Source: CAZCPB01 sp044223975
GTDB lineage: Bacteria; Planctomycetota; Phycisphaerae; Phycisphaerales; UBA1924
Direction: 5' to 3'
Assembly: GCA_044223975.1 (NCBI GenBank)
Contig: JBGALI010000016.1
Location: 62,001-126,000 of the forward strand
Length of the DNA: 64,000 nucleotides
The position numbers and the translations under genes are program-made. The notes under the pieces were generated by a model. The model ran no database searches, was not told where the DNA came from, and saw only the letters and a program-made list of their open reading frames with translations. Of this stretch, positions 1-8,648 are shown one piece after another (within the stretch, counting starts at the first letter, position 1; each line of letters begins with the position of its first letter).

Positions 1-850
1 TAACGTGCGGTCCCGGGTTCGGCGTGCCGAAAAGCCTCTGCTGGTTCGTGTCGTTCTCGGTGAACAGAAACTCGGGGAGCGTGCCCCCGGGGCCCGGCGA
101 AACCGACAACTCAAAGCGGCCGAGCGTTGAATGGTCCGTGACGAGCGTGCGAGCGTCCTTGCGAACGATCGAGGGCCGAGCCAGGATCCCTTCGCTCGTT
201 CTCCCCCACGACCACGTGTTGCGGAACCAAAGCGTGGGCAAGAGGTGAAGCCGCGCGGCTTCGGCGCCGCGGTTGGTAACCGTGATGCGGATCAAGATGT
301 CGTCGGGGGAGTTCTTGGCGTACTCCACCTGCACGTCGAAGTACTTGCCGTCATCGAACGCGCCCGTGTCGGCGAGCTCAAACTCGGGCTGTTCCCGGCC
401 GCGAATTCTGTTCTCTTCCACGAGGCGCGCGTAGGGGAACTCGCCCTGCGGGTACTTGTACAGGCCCTTCATGTACGAGTGCGTGGGGGTCGAGTCGAGG
501 TAGAAGTACTCCTCCTTCACGTCCTCGCCGTGATTGCCCTCGGGGCCGGAGAGGCCGAACAGCCGCTCTTTCAGGATCGGGTCCTTGCCGTTCCACATGG
601 CCAGCGCGAAGCACAGGCGGCACTCGCGGTCGGTGATCCCGAGGATGCCGTCCTCGCCCCAGCGGTACGCGCGGCTGCGCGCGTGATCGTGCGGGAAATA
701 GTTCCAGCAGTCGCCGTCGGGCGAGTAGTCCTCGCGCACGGTGCCCCACTGGCGCTCCGAGAGGTAGGGCCCCCACCGCTTCCAATTCGCGGCCCGGGTC
801 GCGTCCTCGGCCAGTCGCTGGGCCTCGGCGCTGGATTGCGTGGGGGGCAT
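1..850 (-). CDS. MGH1/GH63-like glucosidase, N-terminal part
   Basis: The first 283 codons are visible and the 3' end lies beyond the left edge. The gene begins at the ATG at 850-848. The protein resembles the N-terminal region of the large bacterial proteins annotated as glucosidase (MGH1-like, related to GH63), usually over 850 residues and probably acting on alpha-glucosides. The recognisable opening is ERQWGTVREDYSPDGDCWNY followed by FPHDHARSRAYRWGEDG and the DRECRLCFALAMWNGKDP stretch. Later comes a beta-sandwich-like region (YFDVQVEYAKNSPDDILIRI, then LHLLPTLWFRNTWSWG). There is no signal peptide, so it is probably cytoplasmic. Catalytic acids of the family lie in the missing C-terminal (alpha/alpha)6 part, so activity cannot be judged here. 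Confidence 0.85.
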   Translation of the reverse strand, partial: MPPTQSSAEAQRLAEDATRAANWKRWGPYLSERQWGTVREDYSPDGDCWNYFPHDHARSRAYRWGEDGILGITDRECRLCFALAMWNGKDPILKERLFGLSGPEGNHGEDVKEEYFYLDSTPTHSYMKGLYKYPQGEFPYARLVEENRIRGREQPEFELADTGAFDDGKYFDVQVEYAKNSPDDILIRITVTNRGAEAARLHLLPTLWFRNTWSWGRTSEGILARPSIVRKDARTLVTDHSTLGRFELSVSPGPGGTLPEFLFTENDTNQQRLFGTPNPGPHV

Positions 851-973
851 CGGGGCGAGTGTACTTGCCGACGCCGCAGGGCGTGGTCATGACGACCGAG
901 CACCCCAGGGGCTTTGCACACTTGTCTGGCCCAAAAACGATACCGCCCGGCACGGGCCGGGCGGTGTCGCAAA

Positions 974-1047
974 CACGGGCGCAGGGAGTCGAACCCCGAA
1001 CCTCCTGATCCGTAGTCAGGTGCTCTATCCAATTGAGCTACGCCCGC
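974..1047 (-). tRNA. tRNA-Arg (anticodon ACG)
   Basis: On the minus strand the 74 bases fold as a standard tRNA. The seven-base acceptor stem has G1 wobble-paired with U72. The D arm is GCTC/GAGC. The anticodon stem CCTGA/TCAGG encloses the loop CTACGGA, so the anticodon is ACG. The T arm carries GGTTCGACTCC. CCA is not encoded. With A34 presumably modified to inosine it would read CGU, CGC and CGA arginine codons. It lies between the divergent glucosidase and rpsT genes. Confidence 0.96.
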
Positions 1048-1229
1048 AACCCCGCGGGACGGCTCCCAGGGGACGGGCAAGCGTAAACCTCGCGGGGGCG
1101 GTCGGCAAGTCCGGATCGCCCCGGATAAACGCCGACTTGATTCTGCCGCCCAGCACGCAACGATTCCCTTCCGGTCCGGAGCCCCTCGAACGGGGCACCC
1201 GGCAGCCCGCTGACCGACAAGGATTTTTC

Positions 1230-1502
1230 ATGGCTCACTCTCGCACCGCCCGCAAGGCCGTCCGCCAGAACACCGCCCACCGCGCCCGCAACCGCTGGCG
1301 GCTCCGCGAAATGCGCGACGCCATCAAGGAATTCGGCGAGCAGATCGCGCACGGCTCGGCCGCCAAGGCCAGCGAGGCCTACGCCAAGTGCGTCAGCGTG
1401 ATCGACCGCTCCGCCAGCAAGGGCGTGATCCACAAGAACCAGGCCTCCCGTCGCAAGAGCCGGCTGTACGCCCGCCTCAAGGCCATGGCCCCCGCGAAGT
1501 GA
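1230..1502 (+). CDS. rpsT: 30S ribosomal protein S20
   Basis: The 90-residue product is a small, very basic protein beginning MAHSRTARKAVRQNTAHR and ending in KSRLYARLKAMAPAK. That is the normal length and composition of bacterial S20, which binds 16S rRNA early in 30S assembly. The N-terminal basic region and the SRKSRLY-like C-terminal helix (here RRKSRLYARL) are clear. The ATG at 1230 is preceded by an AAGGA ribosome binding site at the right spacing. Longer upstream in-frame starts would add sequence foreign to S20. The gene stands alone and is closed by a strong terminator about 50 bases downstream. Confidence 0.97.
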   Translation: MAHSRTARKAVRQNTAHRARNRWRLREMRDAIKEFGEQIAHGSAAKASEAYAKCVSVIDRSASKGVIHKNQASRRKSRLYARLKAMAPAK

Positions 1503-1549
1503 TCCGGACGCGCGCCCTGCCGCGCACGACCCGCCAGTGACTCGCTGCC

Positions 1550-1581
1550 ACGACGCCGCCCCGCGCGGCGTCGTTTTCTTT
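1550..1581 (+). terminator. Rho-independent terminator after rpsT
   Basis: A perfect 10-bp stem (ACGACGCCGC at 1550-1559 pairing with 1565-1574) encloses a 5-base loop. It is followed by a T-rich tail, TTTCTTT. It sits about 50 bases after the rpsT stop. Confidence 0.9.
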
Positions 1582-1625
1582 CGCGGCGCGAAGCACTCGA
1601 TCGCACCCGCTATCCTGCACGCACG

Positions 1626-2432
1626 ATGAGCAAGGCACGGAATGCCGGCCCGCGACCGTCACGAGCGACGGCCCCCTCGGGGCGCGCGGCGGGGAACGGC
1701 TACGCGCGGCTCTCCACTCGCCCGTTGCACGTGCTGGTGTTTCTGCTGCCGCTGATCGCCGTGTACGAGATCGGCTCGGCGCTGTTCCTGGCCGACCACC
1801 GCCACGGCCAGGTCGAGACGATCAAGGCGCAGAAGCTCCTCTACGACTTCATGCAGGCCTTCGGCAGCGCGTCGCTCTACCTGCCGGGCATCGCGCTCAT
1901 CGTCGTGCTCCTGACGTGGCACATCCTTGAGCGCGACCGCTGGCAGATCCGCCCGGGCGTTCTGGTCGGGATGTTCGCTGAGTCGTTCCTTTGGACCCTG
2001 CCGCTGCTGGTCTTTGGCGTGATGCTCCAGTCGGGCGAGGGACCGCGCGCGGCGATGGCGGATGTGGCCGCGTCGCCCCTCACGCAACTCGGATGGCAGG
2101 CCAAGATCACGCTTTCGATCGGCGCCGGGCTGTACGAGGAGTTGCTCTTTCGGCTGATTCTCATCGCGGCGGTGCACTTCGTTCTGGTCGATCTCATGAA
2201 GTTCCGTCACGTGACGGGCGGCATCGTGGCCGCTTGCGTTTCCGCTGCCGCCTTCGCGTTCTATCACGATCTATCGCTGCCGACCGGGGGCATCGACACC
2301 AAACTGGCGGTCTTCTGTGCGGTCGCCGGCCTGTACTTTGCCACCATATTCGTGCTGCGGGGATTTGGAATTGTGGTCGCGGTCCACGCGATCTACGACA
2401 TCTTTGTTCTGGTTCCGGTAGGCAAGCACTAG
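1626..2432 (+). CDS. CPBP family intramembrane metalloprotease
   Basis: This 268-residue polytopic membrane protein has the CPBP (Abi/CAAX protease-like) signature. The glutamate motif EELLFR is at residues 171-176, a histidine is in FYHD (H214), and a third motif is in HAIYD (H254). Hydrophobic helices lie at about 33-55, 82-100, 118-137, 200-215, 228-246 and 248-265. The first 25 residues are a basic, Ala/Pro-rich cytoplasmic tail. Members are glutamate-dependent intramembrane proteases; bacterial substrates are mostly unknown. The gene is transcribed alone and its context does not suggest a partner. Confidence 0.88.
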   Translation: MSKARNAGPRPSRATAPSGRAAGNGYARLSTRPLHVLVFLLPLIAVYEIGSALFLADHRHGQVETIKAQKLLYDFMQAFGSASLYLPGIALIVVLLTWHILERDRWQIRPGVLVGMFAESFLWTLPLLVFGVMLQSGEGPRAAMADVAASPLTQLGWQAKITLSIGAGLYEELLFRLILIAAVHFVLVDLMKFRHVTGGIVAACVSAAAFAFYHDLSLPTGGIDTKLAVFCAVAGLYFATIFVLRGFGIVVAVHAIYDIFVLVPVGKH

Positions 2433-2592
2433 ACGGATCGATCTGGTTCCCCGGTGGATATCGGTCTCGTTCTTTCGGCGGCCATTCCGGCCGCTCTGCT
2501 ACACTTTGGGTGCGTATTTGAGGCCGCGGTGCCGCCCGGAGGCACGGACACCTCCGGTGAGTCGGAATTCCGTCCTGGAAGGAATACTCCCT

Positions 2593-2892
2593 ATGGGGCT
2601 GGACTTCGCGATCGATGAACTGATGTCGACGGGCTGGACGGCGCTGGACACTACCGGTTGCCAACGGAGCGGCGCGCGGCCGTACCCCACCGTGGTCCGG
2701 GTGAGCGACGAGTTCCGTGGCGCGGGCCTGGAATTTACCGTGCGACACGTGCAGTTGTTCGACTGCTACCGCGCCGAGTGGCGTGACCCGTCAGGGCAGG
2801 CCTCCGGGGCGGTCGTCGGGCAGACCGAAGCAGAGGCCGCTGTGTACGCGCTAGCCCAGCTTCGTCGTCAGCTCGCGACGGTCGCCCCCTGA
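2593..2892 (+). CDS. Conserved-type hypothetical protein, 99 aa
   Basis: The ATG at 2593 is preceded by GGAAGG at a plausible ribosome-binding distance. The product starts MGLDFAIDELMSTGWTALD and has no signal peptide or membrane segment. The middle alternates short strands (GLEFTVRHVQLFDCYRAEW) with turns. The end is a predicted helix with an Ala/Arg pattern (EAEAAVYALAQLRRQL), giving a small alpha/beta fold. No catalytic motif was recognised and no function is proposed. Codon use resembles the flanking genes. It stands alone, upstream of the tRNA-Glu gene. Confidence 0.7.
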   Translation: MGLDFAIDELMSTGWTALDTTGCQRSGARPYPTVVRVSDEFRGAGLEFTVRHVQLFDCYRAEWRDPSGQASGAVVGQTEAEAAVYALAQLRRQLATVAP

Positions 2893-3007
2893 CGGCGCCG
2901 GTTCGATGCTCTCTGGATTCGTGGCTCGCCCGAGCCGCGTGTTGACGCCCTCCGCCAGCCCGCTATCGTCTTGCCCGTCCTCCGGACCGCCGGGTCCGAG
3001 CCGCGTT

Positions 3008-3082
3008 GGCCCCATCGTCTAGCCTGGTCTAGGACACCAGGTTCTCATCCTGGTAACAGGGGTTCAAATCCCCTTGGGGTCA
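3008..3082 (+). tRNA. tRNA-Glu (anticodon CTC)
   Basis: The 75-base gene folds as a standard tRNA. Acceptor GGCCCCA pairs with TGGGGTC (one G-U), with discriminator A. The anticodon stem CCAGG/CCTGG encloses TTCTCAT, giving anticodon CTC, which reads GAG. The T arm is AGGGG-TTCAAAT-CCCCT. CCA is not encoded. A strong terminator follows immediately. Confidence 0.96.
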
Positions 3083-3089
3083 TTGAAGT

Positions 3090-3127
3090 ACACGCCCCGT
3101 CGCACGCGACGGGGCGTGTTCGTTTTT
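3090..3127 (+). terminator. Terminator after tRNA-Glu
   Basis: A stem of 12-14 bp (ACACGCCCCGTCGC at 3090-3103 with its complement at 3106-3119) is followed by TCGTTTTT. It begins 7 bases after the tRNA 3' end. Confidence 0.9.
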
Positions 3128-3268
3128 GGGAGCCCAGAGTCCGGTGCGGGATGTTCACGCCGCGCGAAAACACCCCGATTTCTCGGACCAAAGCCCACAT
3201 TCCCTTGCGACGGGAACGTCACGCCGAGTATGCTCCGCAGGTTCGAGCTTGCAGTGAGGAGAGACATC

Positions 3269-3877
3269 ATGACATCTGTTCGCATCCCCGCAATCGCGGG
3301 AATCGCGCTCGTGGTGAGCGTCGGCGGGTCCGCGTCCGCGCGGGGAATTGTCTGGAACGAATCGGTCAACGGAGATCTCTCCGGAGACCGCTTCAACCCG
3401 ACCAACCTGACGCTGCACGCCGGCAGCAACACGCTCATCGCCACTTCCGGTAACGGGTCGCTCCCGACCGGCGACCGCGAGTACGTGCACTTCAGCCTGC
3501 CCGCGGGGACGTCGCTCGTCGGGCTCGTCAACGTCTCGTACGTCGGCACCGGCGACGACACGGCGTTCATCGCCGTCCAGGCGGGCAGCACGTTCACCGA
3601 GCCCCCCACCGGCACCACGGTCGGGAACATCCTCGGCTACGACCACTTCGGTCCCAACGAGGGGACCATCGGCCTGGACATCCTGCCCGACATGGGCAAC
3701 GCGTTCGCCGCGATCGGGTTCACACCGCCCCTCACCGGATCGAACTACACCTTCTGGATCCAGCAGCTCGCCAGCCCCTGCACCTACGAGTTCAATTTCC
3801 AGGTCGTTCCGACGCCCGGAACCGCGGGCCTGCTCACCGCGGCCGGGGTGGTGTTGCTCCGGACGCGCCGCCGCTGA
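3269..3877 (+). CDS. Exported protein with PEP-CTERM-like sorting tail
   Basis: The 202-residue product has an N-terminal signal peptide (about residues 1-24, ending SASA-RG). The middle is a Gly/Thr-rich, probably all-beta domain. The C-terminus looks like the exosortase-type sorting signal: a VPTPGT motif, a hydrophobic stretch AGLLTAAGVVLLR and a final basic RTRRR. The usual motif is PEP; PTPGT is the sort of variant seen in planctomycetes, so anchoring by an exosortase-like enzyme is inferred, and no such enzyme is in the window. The ATG at 3269 was chosen over the one at 3230 because AGTGAGGAGAG lies just before it. The function is unknown, perhaps a surface protein. Confidence 0.75.
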   Translation: MTSVRIPAIAGIALVVSVGGSASARGIVWNESVNGDLSGDRFNPTNLTLHAGSNTLIATSGNGSLPTGDREYVHFSLPAGTSLVGLVNVSYVGTGDDTAFIAVQAGSTFTEPPTGTTVGNILGYDHFGPNEGTIGLDILPDMGNAFAAIGFTPPLTGSNYTFWIQQLASPCTYEFNFQVVPTPGTAGLLTAAGVVLLRTRRR

Positions 3878-3937
3878 TCCGCGGAGTTGCGTCGGAGCGA
3901 TTCCAAGTCCTGCGATCTGCTCCCCCCCCCCCGGCGG

Positions 3938-4585
3938 TCACCCGCCGAAGGCCTTCTTGTAGTCGCTCAGGAATTTCTCGATCCCGATGTCCGTGAGCGG
4001 GTGCTTCATGCAGTCCATGATCACCTTCAGCGGCGCGGTCGCGACATCGGCGCCCGCCAGCGCACAGTGCAGCAGGTGCGTGGAGTGCCGGATGGACGCC
4101 GCCAGGATCTTGGTCTTGTACCCGTAGTTGTCGTAGATCTGGCGCGTCCGCTGGATCAAGTCCATGCCGTCCTCGCCGACGTCATCGAGCCGCCCGATGA
4201 ACGGGCTCACCAGGAACGCGCCCGCCTTGGCCACCATCATGGCCTGCAGCGGCTGGAAGCACAGCGTCAGGTTGGTCCGGATCCCCTTGTCCGAGAGCGC
4301 CTTGCACGCCTTGAGCCCGTCGATGGTGCTCGGCAGCTTCACGACGATGTTGGGGGCGATCTTCGAACGCTCCAAGCCTTCCTTGATCATGGCCTGGGAC
4401 TCGGTCGCGATCACCTCGGCCGACACCGGACCCTTCACCACCTGGCAAATCTCGGCGAGCCGCTTGCCGTAGTCGATCTTTTCCTTGGCGATCAGCGACG
4501 GGTTGGTCGTGACGCCGTCCAGGATGCCAAGGTCGGCGGCCTGCTTGATCTCGTCGAGGCTGGCGGTGTCGATGTACAGTTCCAT
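3938..4585 (-). CDS. tal: Transaldolase (TalC/Fsa-type small subunit family)
   Basis: The 215-residue protein has the length of the compact transaldolase/fructose-6-phosphate aldolase family, a TIM barrel forming Schiff bases. Visible are TNPS (27-30), the NIVVKLP strand carrying the Schiff-base lysine K83, NLTLCFQPLQA and SPFIGRLDD. Phe in SPFIGR is the residue typical of true transaldolases; fructose-6-phosphate aldolases have Tyr there, so transaldolase in the non-oxidative pentose phosphate pathway is favoured. MELYIDTA is the family start; the upstream in-frame extension was rejected. A run of 11 C (3922-3932) lies just past the stop. Transcribed alone. Confidence 0.92.
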   Translation of the reverse strand: MELYIDTASLDEIKQAADLGILDGVTTNPSLIAKEKIDYGKRLAEICQVVKGPVSAEVIATESQAMIKEGLERSKIAPNIVVKLPSTIDGLKACKALSDKGIRTNLTLCFQPLQAMMVAKAGAFLVSPFIGRLDDVGEDGMDLIQRTRQIYDNYGYKTKILAASIRHSTHLLHCALAGADVATAPLKVIMDCMKHPLTDIGIEKFLSDYKKAFGG

Positions 4586-4649
4586 GGTTCGCTCCGTGGG
4601 GGCCGGGCGCACGATAGGCGGCGCCGCCCGTGCGTGAATTTCGCAGGAC

Positions 4650-6113
4650 CTAAAGCAGCTTCTTCAACTCGCGTCTCAAGATCTTTCCGGTCGGATTCCG
4701 CGGCAGCGACTCGACGAACCGAACTTCGTCGGGCGCCTTGTACCCCGCCAGGCTTTGCCGGCACCACACGATGATCGCCTTGGCGTCGACGCCCTGCCCC
4801 TCGTTGAGTTCCACGAACGCCACGGGCACCTCGCCGCGCATCGGGTCCATTTTCCCCACCACGCCCGAGTCCTTCACGGCCGGGTGGCGGTTGAGAACCT
4901 CCTCGATCTCCCGCGGGAAGACGTTCTCGCCGCCGATGATGAGCATTTCCTTCAGGCGCCCGGTGATGTGCAGGTGCCCGTCGTCGTCGAAGCGGCCGAT
5001 GTCACCGGACTTGAAGAATCCTTGATCGTCGAACACCGACCGGGTCTGCTCCTCGTGCTTGTAGTAGCCGCGCATGACGTTGGGGCCGCGCATGATGACC
5101 TCGCCGTCCTGGTTGCGGCCCAGCTCGTGGCGCGAATTGAGGTCGACGATGCGCTGATCAACCTCAGGGAGTGGCCGCCCCACCGAGCCTTCGCGGAACT
5201 CGAACGGGCGGCACCAGTTCGTAACCGGCGCCGTTTCCGTGAGGCCGTAGCCCTCGCAGATCGTGACCCCGAAACGATCGCGGAATCGCTCAAGCACCGT
5301 GCGGGGGAGCGGCTCGCCGCCTGAAACGGCGTACCGCAGGCTCGCAAAGTCCGCCGGCCCGGCGTCCTTGACCGACAGCAGAGCGTTGTACATCGACGGG
5401 ATCGCGATAAAGATCGTCGGCCGGTGCTCGCGGAACAGCTTCACCAGCCTGTGCGGCACGAACCGGGCCGTGTACACCACCTTGATCCCGCCGGTCAGCG
5501 GCAGCAGCGTGAGCACCGTCAGCCCGAAGGTGTGAAACTGCGGCAGAACGCCCAGCATGGTGTCGGCGCGGCTGAAATCGACCCAGTGCATGATCTGGCG
5601 CATGTTGGCCATGATGTTGCCGTGGGTGAGCATCACGCCCTTGGGCCTGCCGCTGGTGCCGGAGGTGTAGAGCAGGAGCGCCAGGTCGTCGTCGGACGCC
5701 GGAGCGGGCCACAACGGCTCGGGCACGCCGGTGAAGTCCAGCGCGTCGAGCCTGATGATGTTCTTGACGCGCGGCGTGAACCCCATGTGATCGATCAGCG
5801 GTCCGACGGTCAAGACCGTGTCGGTCTCGCAGTCGTCGATCACGTATTGGAGTTCGTCGGGCTTGAGCAGGTAGTTGAGGGGAACGACCGTCTTGCCGAG
5901 CATCCAGCCCGCCAGGGCGGCGACGGGGAGTGAGCCGCCGGTCGGTGTCATGACTCCCAGCGTTGGAGTCGCGCACCGACCCCGGACGATCTCGGCGATG
6001 TGGAGGGCTCCGACGAGCACCTCGATACCCCGGCGCGCCCCCCGGTCGTCCACGAGCACCGGTCGGCTCGCCGACCTCAGGAGCGAACGGATGATGGGCC
6101 AATGAATGCTCAC
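4650..6113 (-). CDS. AMP-binding acyl-CoA synthetase/ligase
   Basis: The 487-residue member of the adenylate-forming family activates a carboxylic acid, probably a fatty acid, with ATP and CoA. The phosphate-binding motif LLLYTSGTSGRPKGVMLTHG, the YGLTETAP motif, the hinge region SGDIGRFDDDGHLHITGRLK and the catalytic lysine motif NPTGKILRRELKKLL at the very end are all intact. The start is GTG at 6113, with AGGAGG about 9 bases upstream. The ATG-initiated extension further upstream overlaps the divergent neighbour and lacks family similarity. The length is slightly short of typical FadD proteins. The substrate cannot be read from the sequence. Confidence 0.9.
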   Translation of the reverse strand: MSIHWPIIRSLLRSASRPVLVDDRGARRGIEVLVGALHIAEIVRGRCATPTLGVMTPTGGSLPVAALAGWMLGKTVVPLNYLLKPDELQYVIDDCETDTVLTVGPLIDHMGFTPRVKNIIRLDALDFTGVPEPLWPAPASDDDLALLLYTSGTSGRPKGVMLTHGNIMANMRQIMHWVDFSRADTMLGVLPQFHTFGLTVLTLLPLTGGIKVVYTARFVPHRLVKLFREHRPTIFIAIPSMYNALLSVKDAGPADFASLRYAVSGGEPLPRTVLERFRDRFGVTICEGYGLTETAPVTNWCRPFEFREGSVGRPLPEVDQRIVDLNSRHELGRNQDGEVIMRGPNVMRGYYKHEEQTRSVFDDQGFFKSGDIGRFDDDGHLHITGRLKEMLIIGGENVFPREIEEVLNRHPAVKDSGVVGKMDPMRGEVPVAFVELNEGQGVDAKAIIVWCRQSLAGYKAPDEVRFVESLPRNPTGKILRRELKKLL

Positions 6114-6237
6114 GGAAGCCCGCCTCCTGCGACGATACGTGAAAACACCACGGGCGTATGCTAACAGACGGAGCGAAGGACGCGGCTCGCGGACGGAACC
6201 GGGAACGCTCCGCTCCCTTTCGAACGAGGTCGCGGCG

Positions 6238-7059
6238 ATGACCGGACGGAACTCATTCGCTCTCACGATCGCTGGCGTGGTTGCCCTGACCCCCTTCCTG
6301 TGCGGAGGGTGCGCTTCGACGCCCGTGCCCACACTGACTCCCTCATACGTGGAGTTGTACCAATCGGGACGGTGGGCCGAGGCCCAGACCGCTGCCGCGG
6401 CACGCGCCAAGGAGCTTCCGAGCGGCCTGGAGCGCGAGCAGGCCATGCTCATCGCCGGTCAATCGGCGCACGCCCTTGGTCGCGATCCCGAGGCCGAGCC
6501 GTGGCTGAAGCCGCTGCTCACCTCGGGCAATCCGACCATCGCCGGGCGCGCGGGAGTGACCATGGGCCTCATCGCCCAGCGTGCGGGCATGGACGCCAAG
6601 GCGGTGACCTACTTCTCGGAGGCCGCCGACAAGCTCGCCGGCGACGAATCGGCGCGGGCGCTGCTGTACCTGGGCGACTCGTACGCCCGCCTGAAGGAGC
6701 GCACCAAGGCGCGGGACGCCTGGAACCTCGCGCTCGAGCGTGCCAAGTCCGACCCGAGCCTGAAGTCCGACATCGGGGCCCGCCTGTCGAAGCGCGACGA
6801 AGGCCCGACGCCCAAGCGGGGCGGGCTGACCCTCCAGGTCGGGGCGTTCTCCTCCCACCAGCGTGCCCAGGGCATGGCCGACCGGCTGCGAGAACGGACG
6901 GCGGCGGCGGGTCTGGCCGAACCCAGGGTGATTGAGACCAGCAGCAAGGGCAAGCAGGTGTTCGTCGTTCAGATCGGGCGCTACGCGTCGCGGCCGGAGG
7001 CCGACAAGGCCAAGAAGCAGCTTGCGGAAGCCGCGTTCGTGACCGACGCCGCGGATTGA
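6238..7059 (+). CDS. Lipoprotein with TPR-like repeats and C-terminal SPOR domain
   Basis: The 273-residue product begins with a lipoprotein signal (FLCGGC, Cys at about 25). It continues with helical TPR-like repeats between about 40 and 185 (YVELYQSGRWAEAQTAAAARA, ALLYLGDSYARLKERTKARD). It ends with a SPOR domain at about 200-270 (LTLQVGAFSSHQRAQGMADR, then VFVVQIGRYASRPEADKAKK). SPOR domains bind septal peptidoglycan with stripped stems, so a cell-wall or division-site role is inferred. The ATG at 6238 follows GAGGT and begins the signal peptide. It is divergent from the acyl-CoA synthetase gene; the 124-base gap probably holds both promoters. Confidence 0.85.
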   Translation: MTGRNSFALTIAGVVALTPFLCGGCASTPVPTLTPSYVELYQSGRWAEAQTAAAARAKELPSGLEREQAMLIAGQSAHALGRDPEAEPWLKPLLTSGNPTIAGRAGVTMGLIAQRAGMDAKAVTYFSEAADKLAGDESARALLYLGDSYARLKERTKARDAWNLALERAKSDPSLKSDIGARLSKRDEGPTPKRGGLTLQVGAFSSHQRAQGMADRLRERTAAAGLAEPRVIETSSKGKQVFVVQIGRYASRPEADKAKKQLAEAAFVTDAAD

Positions 7060-7189
7060 GCCCCCGGTGCCAGGGCGGGGCCCCGTGGGCCGCCCGCGTG
7101 TCGGGAACCCGCTCCCCTCCTCCGCGTATGTGTCTGGAGCCCGATCGCAGGCGCCCCGGAGCGTCCCGCGACCGCCCGAGGGGTAACTC

Positions 7190-8194
7190 ATGGCACAACG
7201 GCGTTGGCAGAGGGGATGGATTCAGGCCGGATTTGCGACCGCGTTGCTCTGCGGCGGGATGTCGGCGGCAATGGCACAGGCCGCGGACGAAGTTCCGGAC
7301 TGGGCCCGGCGCATGGCCGCGGACCCTGACTCGCCGGCGATGCGCTCCTACGCCGCCCAGCAGAAGAAGCGGGTCGAGGTCGAGCGGGAGCTCAAGAAGA
7401 TCCGCTTCCAGCACTTCGGATCGATCAACAACGTCGAGATCCGACAGGCGGGGATCGCGAAGCTGCGCGCGTACACCGAGCCGGCATCCTTCCCCAGCCT
7501 GATCGAGGTATTCCGTGACGAGAAGGACGACGTGCGCCGTGCCGTGCTCGACCACCTGGCGGACCAGAAGTCAGACGAAGGCGACGCGTGCCTGGCGTGG
7601 ATCGCGGCTCGCGACAAGTCCGCGGAACTGCGCAGCGCCGCGACCGCGCGCGTCGCGGCCCGGGTGCAGGAAGCGGGCAAGGTATCTCCACGGATCGCGC
7701 TCGTCGTGTACGGCGCCGTGCGTTCGTCCAACGAATCGATCATCGCGCAGGGCGCGCAGCTGGCCTCGGGGATCGGGATGCACGAGGCGATCCCGTGGCT
7801 GATCTCGGCGCAGCTCGGCAGCGCGCCCGCCGCGGGCGCGACCGATCGCGCCGGGACGGGCGACCTGGCGTGGATCATGGTCGGCAAGCAGATCGCGTTC
7901 GTCAGCGACCTGACCCCCGTGGTCGCCGACAGCGCCGTCGCGTTCGATCCCCAGCTGTCGGTCGTCACCGAGGGCGTGCTGCTCCGCGTCCACGACGCGG
8001 CCGTGCTGACGTACCGCTACGAGGTGCACAACGCTCTGATCGATCTTTCGTCGCGGGATTGGGGACGCTCCACCAACGGCCTGGGCTGGAACCAGGAGGG
8101 CTGGCGCGACTGGTACACCAAGGAGTACCTGCCGTTCCGCAAGTCACGGGATACCGAACTGGCGAAGGCCAAGCCGGTTCCACCGCCGAAGTAG
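7190..8194 (+). CDS. Exported HEAT-like repeat protein of unknown function
   Basis: The 334-residue product has a signal peptide (basic start, hydrophobic core, probable cleavage after AMAQA). The mature part has a helical-repeat character: FPSLIEVFRDEKDDVRRAVL, LRSAATARVAARVQ and related helices resemble HEAT/Armadillo repeats. The last 90 residues contain a WGRSTNGLGWNQEGWRDWY aromatic block and a charged Pro/Lys-rich end. The motifs suggest a periplasmic protein-binding scaffold, but no specific function can be assigned. It is probably co-directional with, but not coupled to, the preceding SPOR lipoprotein (130-base gap). Confidence 0.7.
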   Translation: MAQRRWQRGWIQAGFATALLCGGMSAAMAQAADEVPDWARRMAADPDSPAMRSYAAQQKKRVEVERELKKIRFQHFGSINNVEIRQAGIAKLRAYTEPASFPSLIEVFRDEKDDVRRAVLDHLADQKSDEGDACLAWIAARDKSAELRSAATARVAARVQEAGKVSPRIALVVYGAVRSSNESIIAQGAQLASGIGMHEAIPWLISAQLGSAPAAGATDRAGTGDLAWIMVGKQIAFVSDLTPVVADSAVAFDPQLSVVTEGVLLRVHDAAVLTYRYEVHNALIDLSSRDWGRSTNGLGWNQEGWRDWYTKEYLPFRKSRDTELAKAKPVPPPK

Positions 8195-8240
8195 ACGACG
8201 GTGAAGCGCCCGCCGGCAGAACTGCCGGTACCTGCACCGG

Positions 8241-8624
8241 TCATCCCTCGCCGATCACCGAAGCGATCGCCGTGTCGTCGGTGTGACTGATCGAAACGTG
8301 CCACGCACGGATCCCGGCGCCCGTGGCCGCTCTCGCCGCCTCGCCGTGCAGGGCAAGGATCGGGCGCCCCGACGGCTCGAGCACCACCTCAACGTCGGTC
8401 CAGGCGATCCCGTTCCGCCAGCCCGTGCCCAGGGCCTTGAGCGTGGCTTCCTTGACCGCAAACCGCCCCGCCAGGTGCTCCATGCGCCGGCGCGCCGACG
8501 CGTCGGCGTACGCACGTTCCCCGGGCGTGAACACGCGCTCCAGAAAGTGCGCGGCATGACGCTCCACCATGTCGGCGATGCGGGCCACCGGGACGATGTC
8601 GACGCCGTGACCGATGATCCTCAT
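8241..8624 (-). CDS. acpS: Holo-[acyl-carrier-protein] synthase
   Basis: The 127-residue enzyme transfers the 4'-phosphopantetheine arm from CoA to a serine of acyl carrier protein. The two signature blocks are present: GHGVDIVPVARI with the metal-binding Asp9, and FTPGERAYA...RFAVKEA with Glu59. The closing strand WHVSISHTDDTAIA is also typical. Length and start (ATG at 8624) match the family. It is the last gene of the minus-strand chaperone-rich run and lies 24 bases after the zinc-ribbon gene, so it may be co-transcribed with it. Confidence 0.94.
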   Translation of the reverse strand: MRIIGHGVDIVPVARIADMVERHAAHFLERVFTPGERAYADASARRRMEHLAGRFAVKEATLKALGTGWRNGIAWTDVEVVLEPSGRPILALHGEAARAATGAGIRAWHVSISHTDDTAIASVIGEG

Positions 8625-8648
8625 GCCGATCCCCGGTTGCGTGCCACG

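Noticed and set aside
3922..3932. Run of 11 C just past the transaldolase stop
   Set aside because: It could be a slippage tract, but it lies outside both flanking coding regions, so no effect on reading frames is evident.
7073..7095. Small GC hairpin after the SPOR lipoprotein gene
   Set aside because: Only a 6-bp stem with a long GC loop and no U-tract; at this GC content it is likely to be chance.
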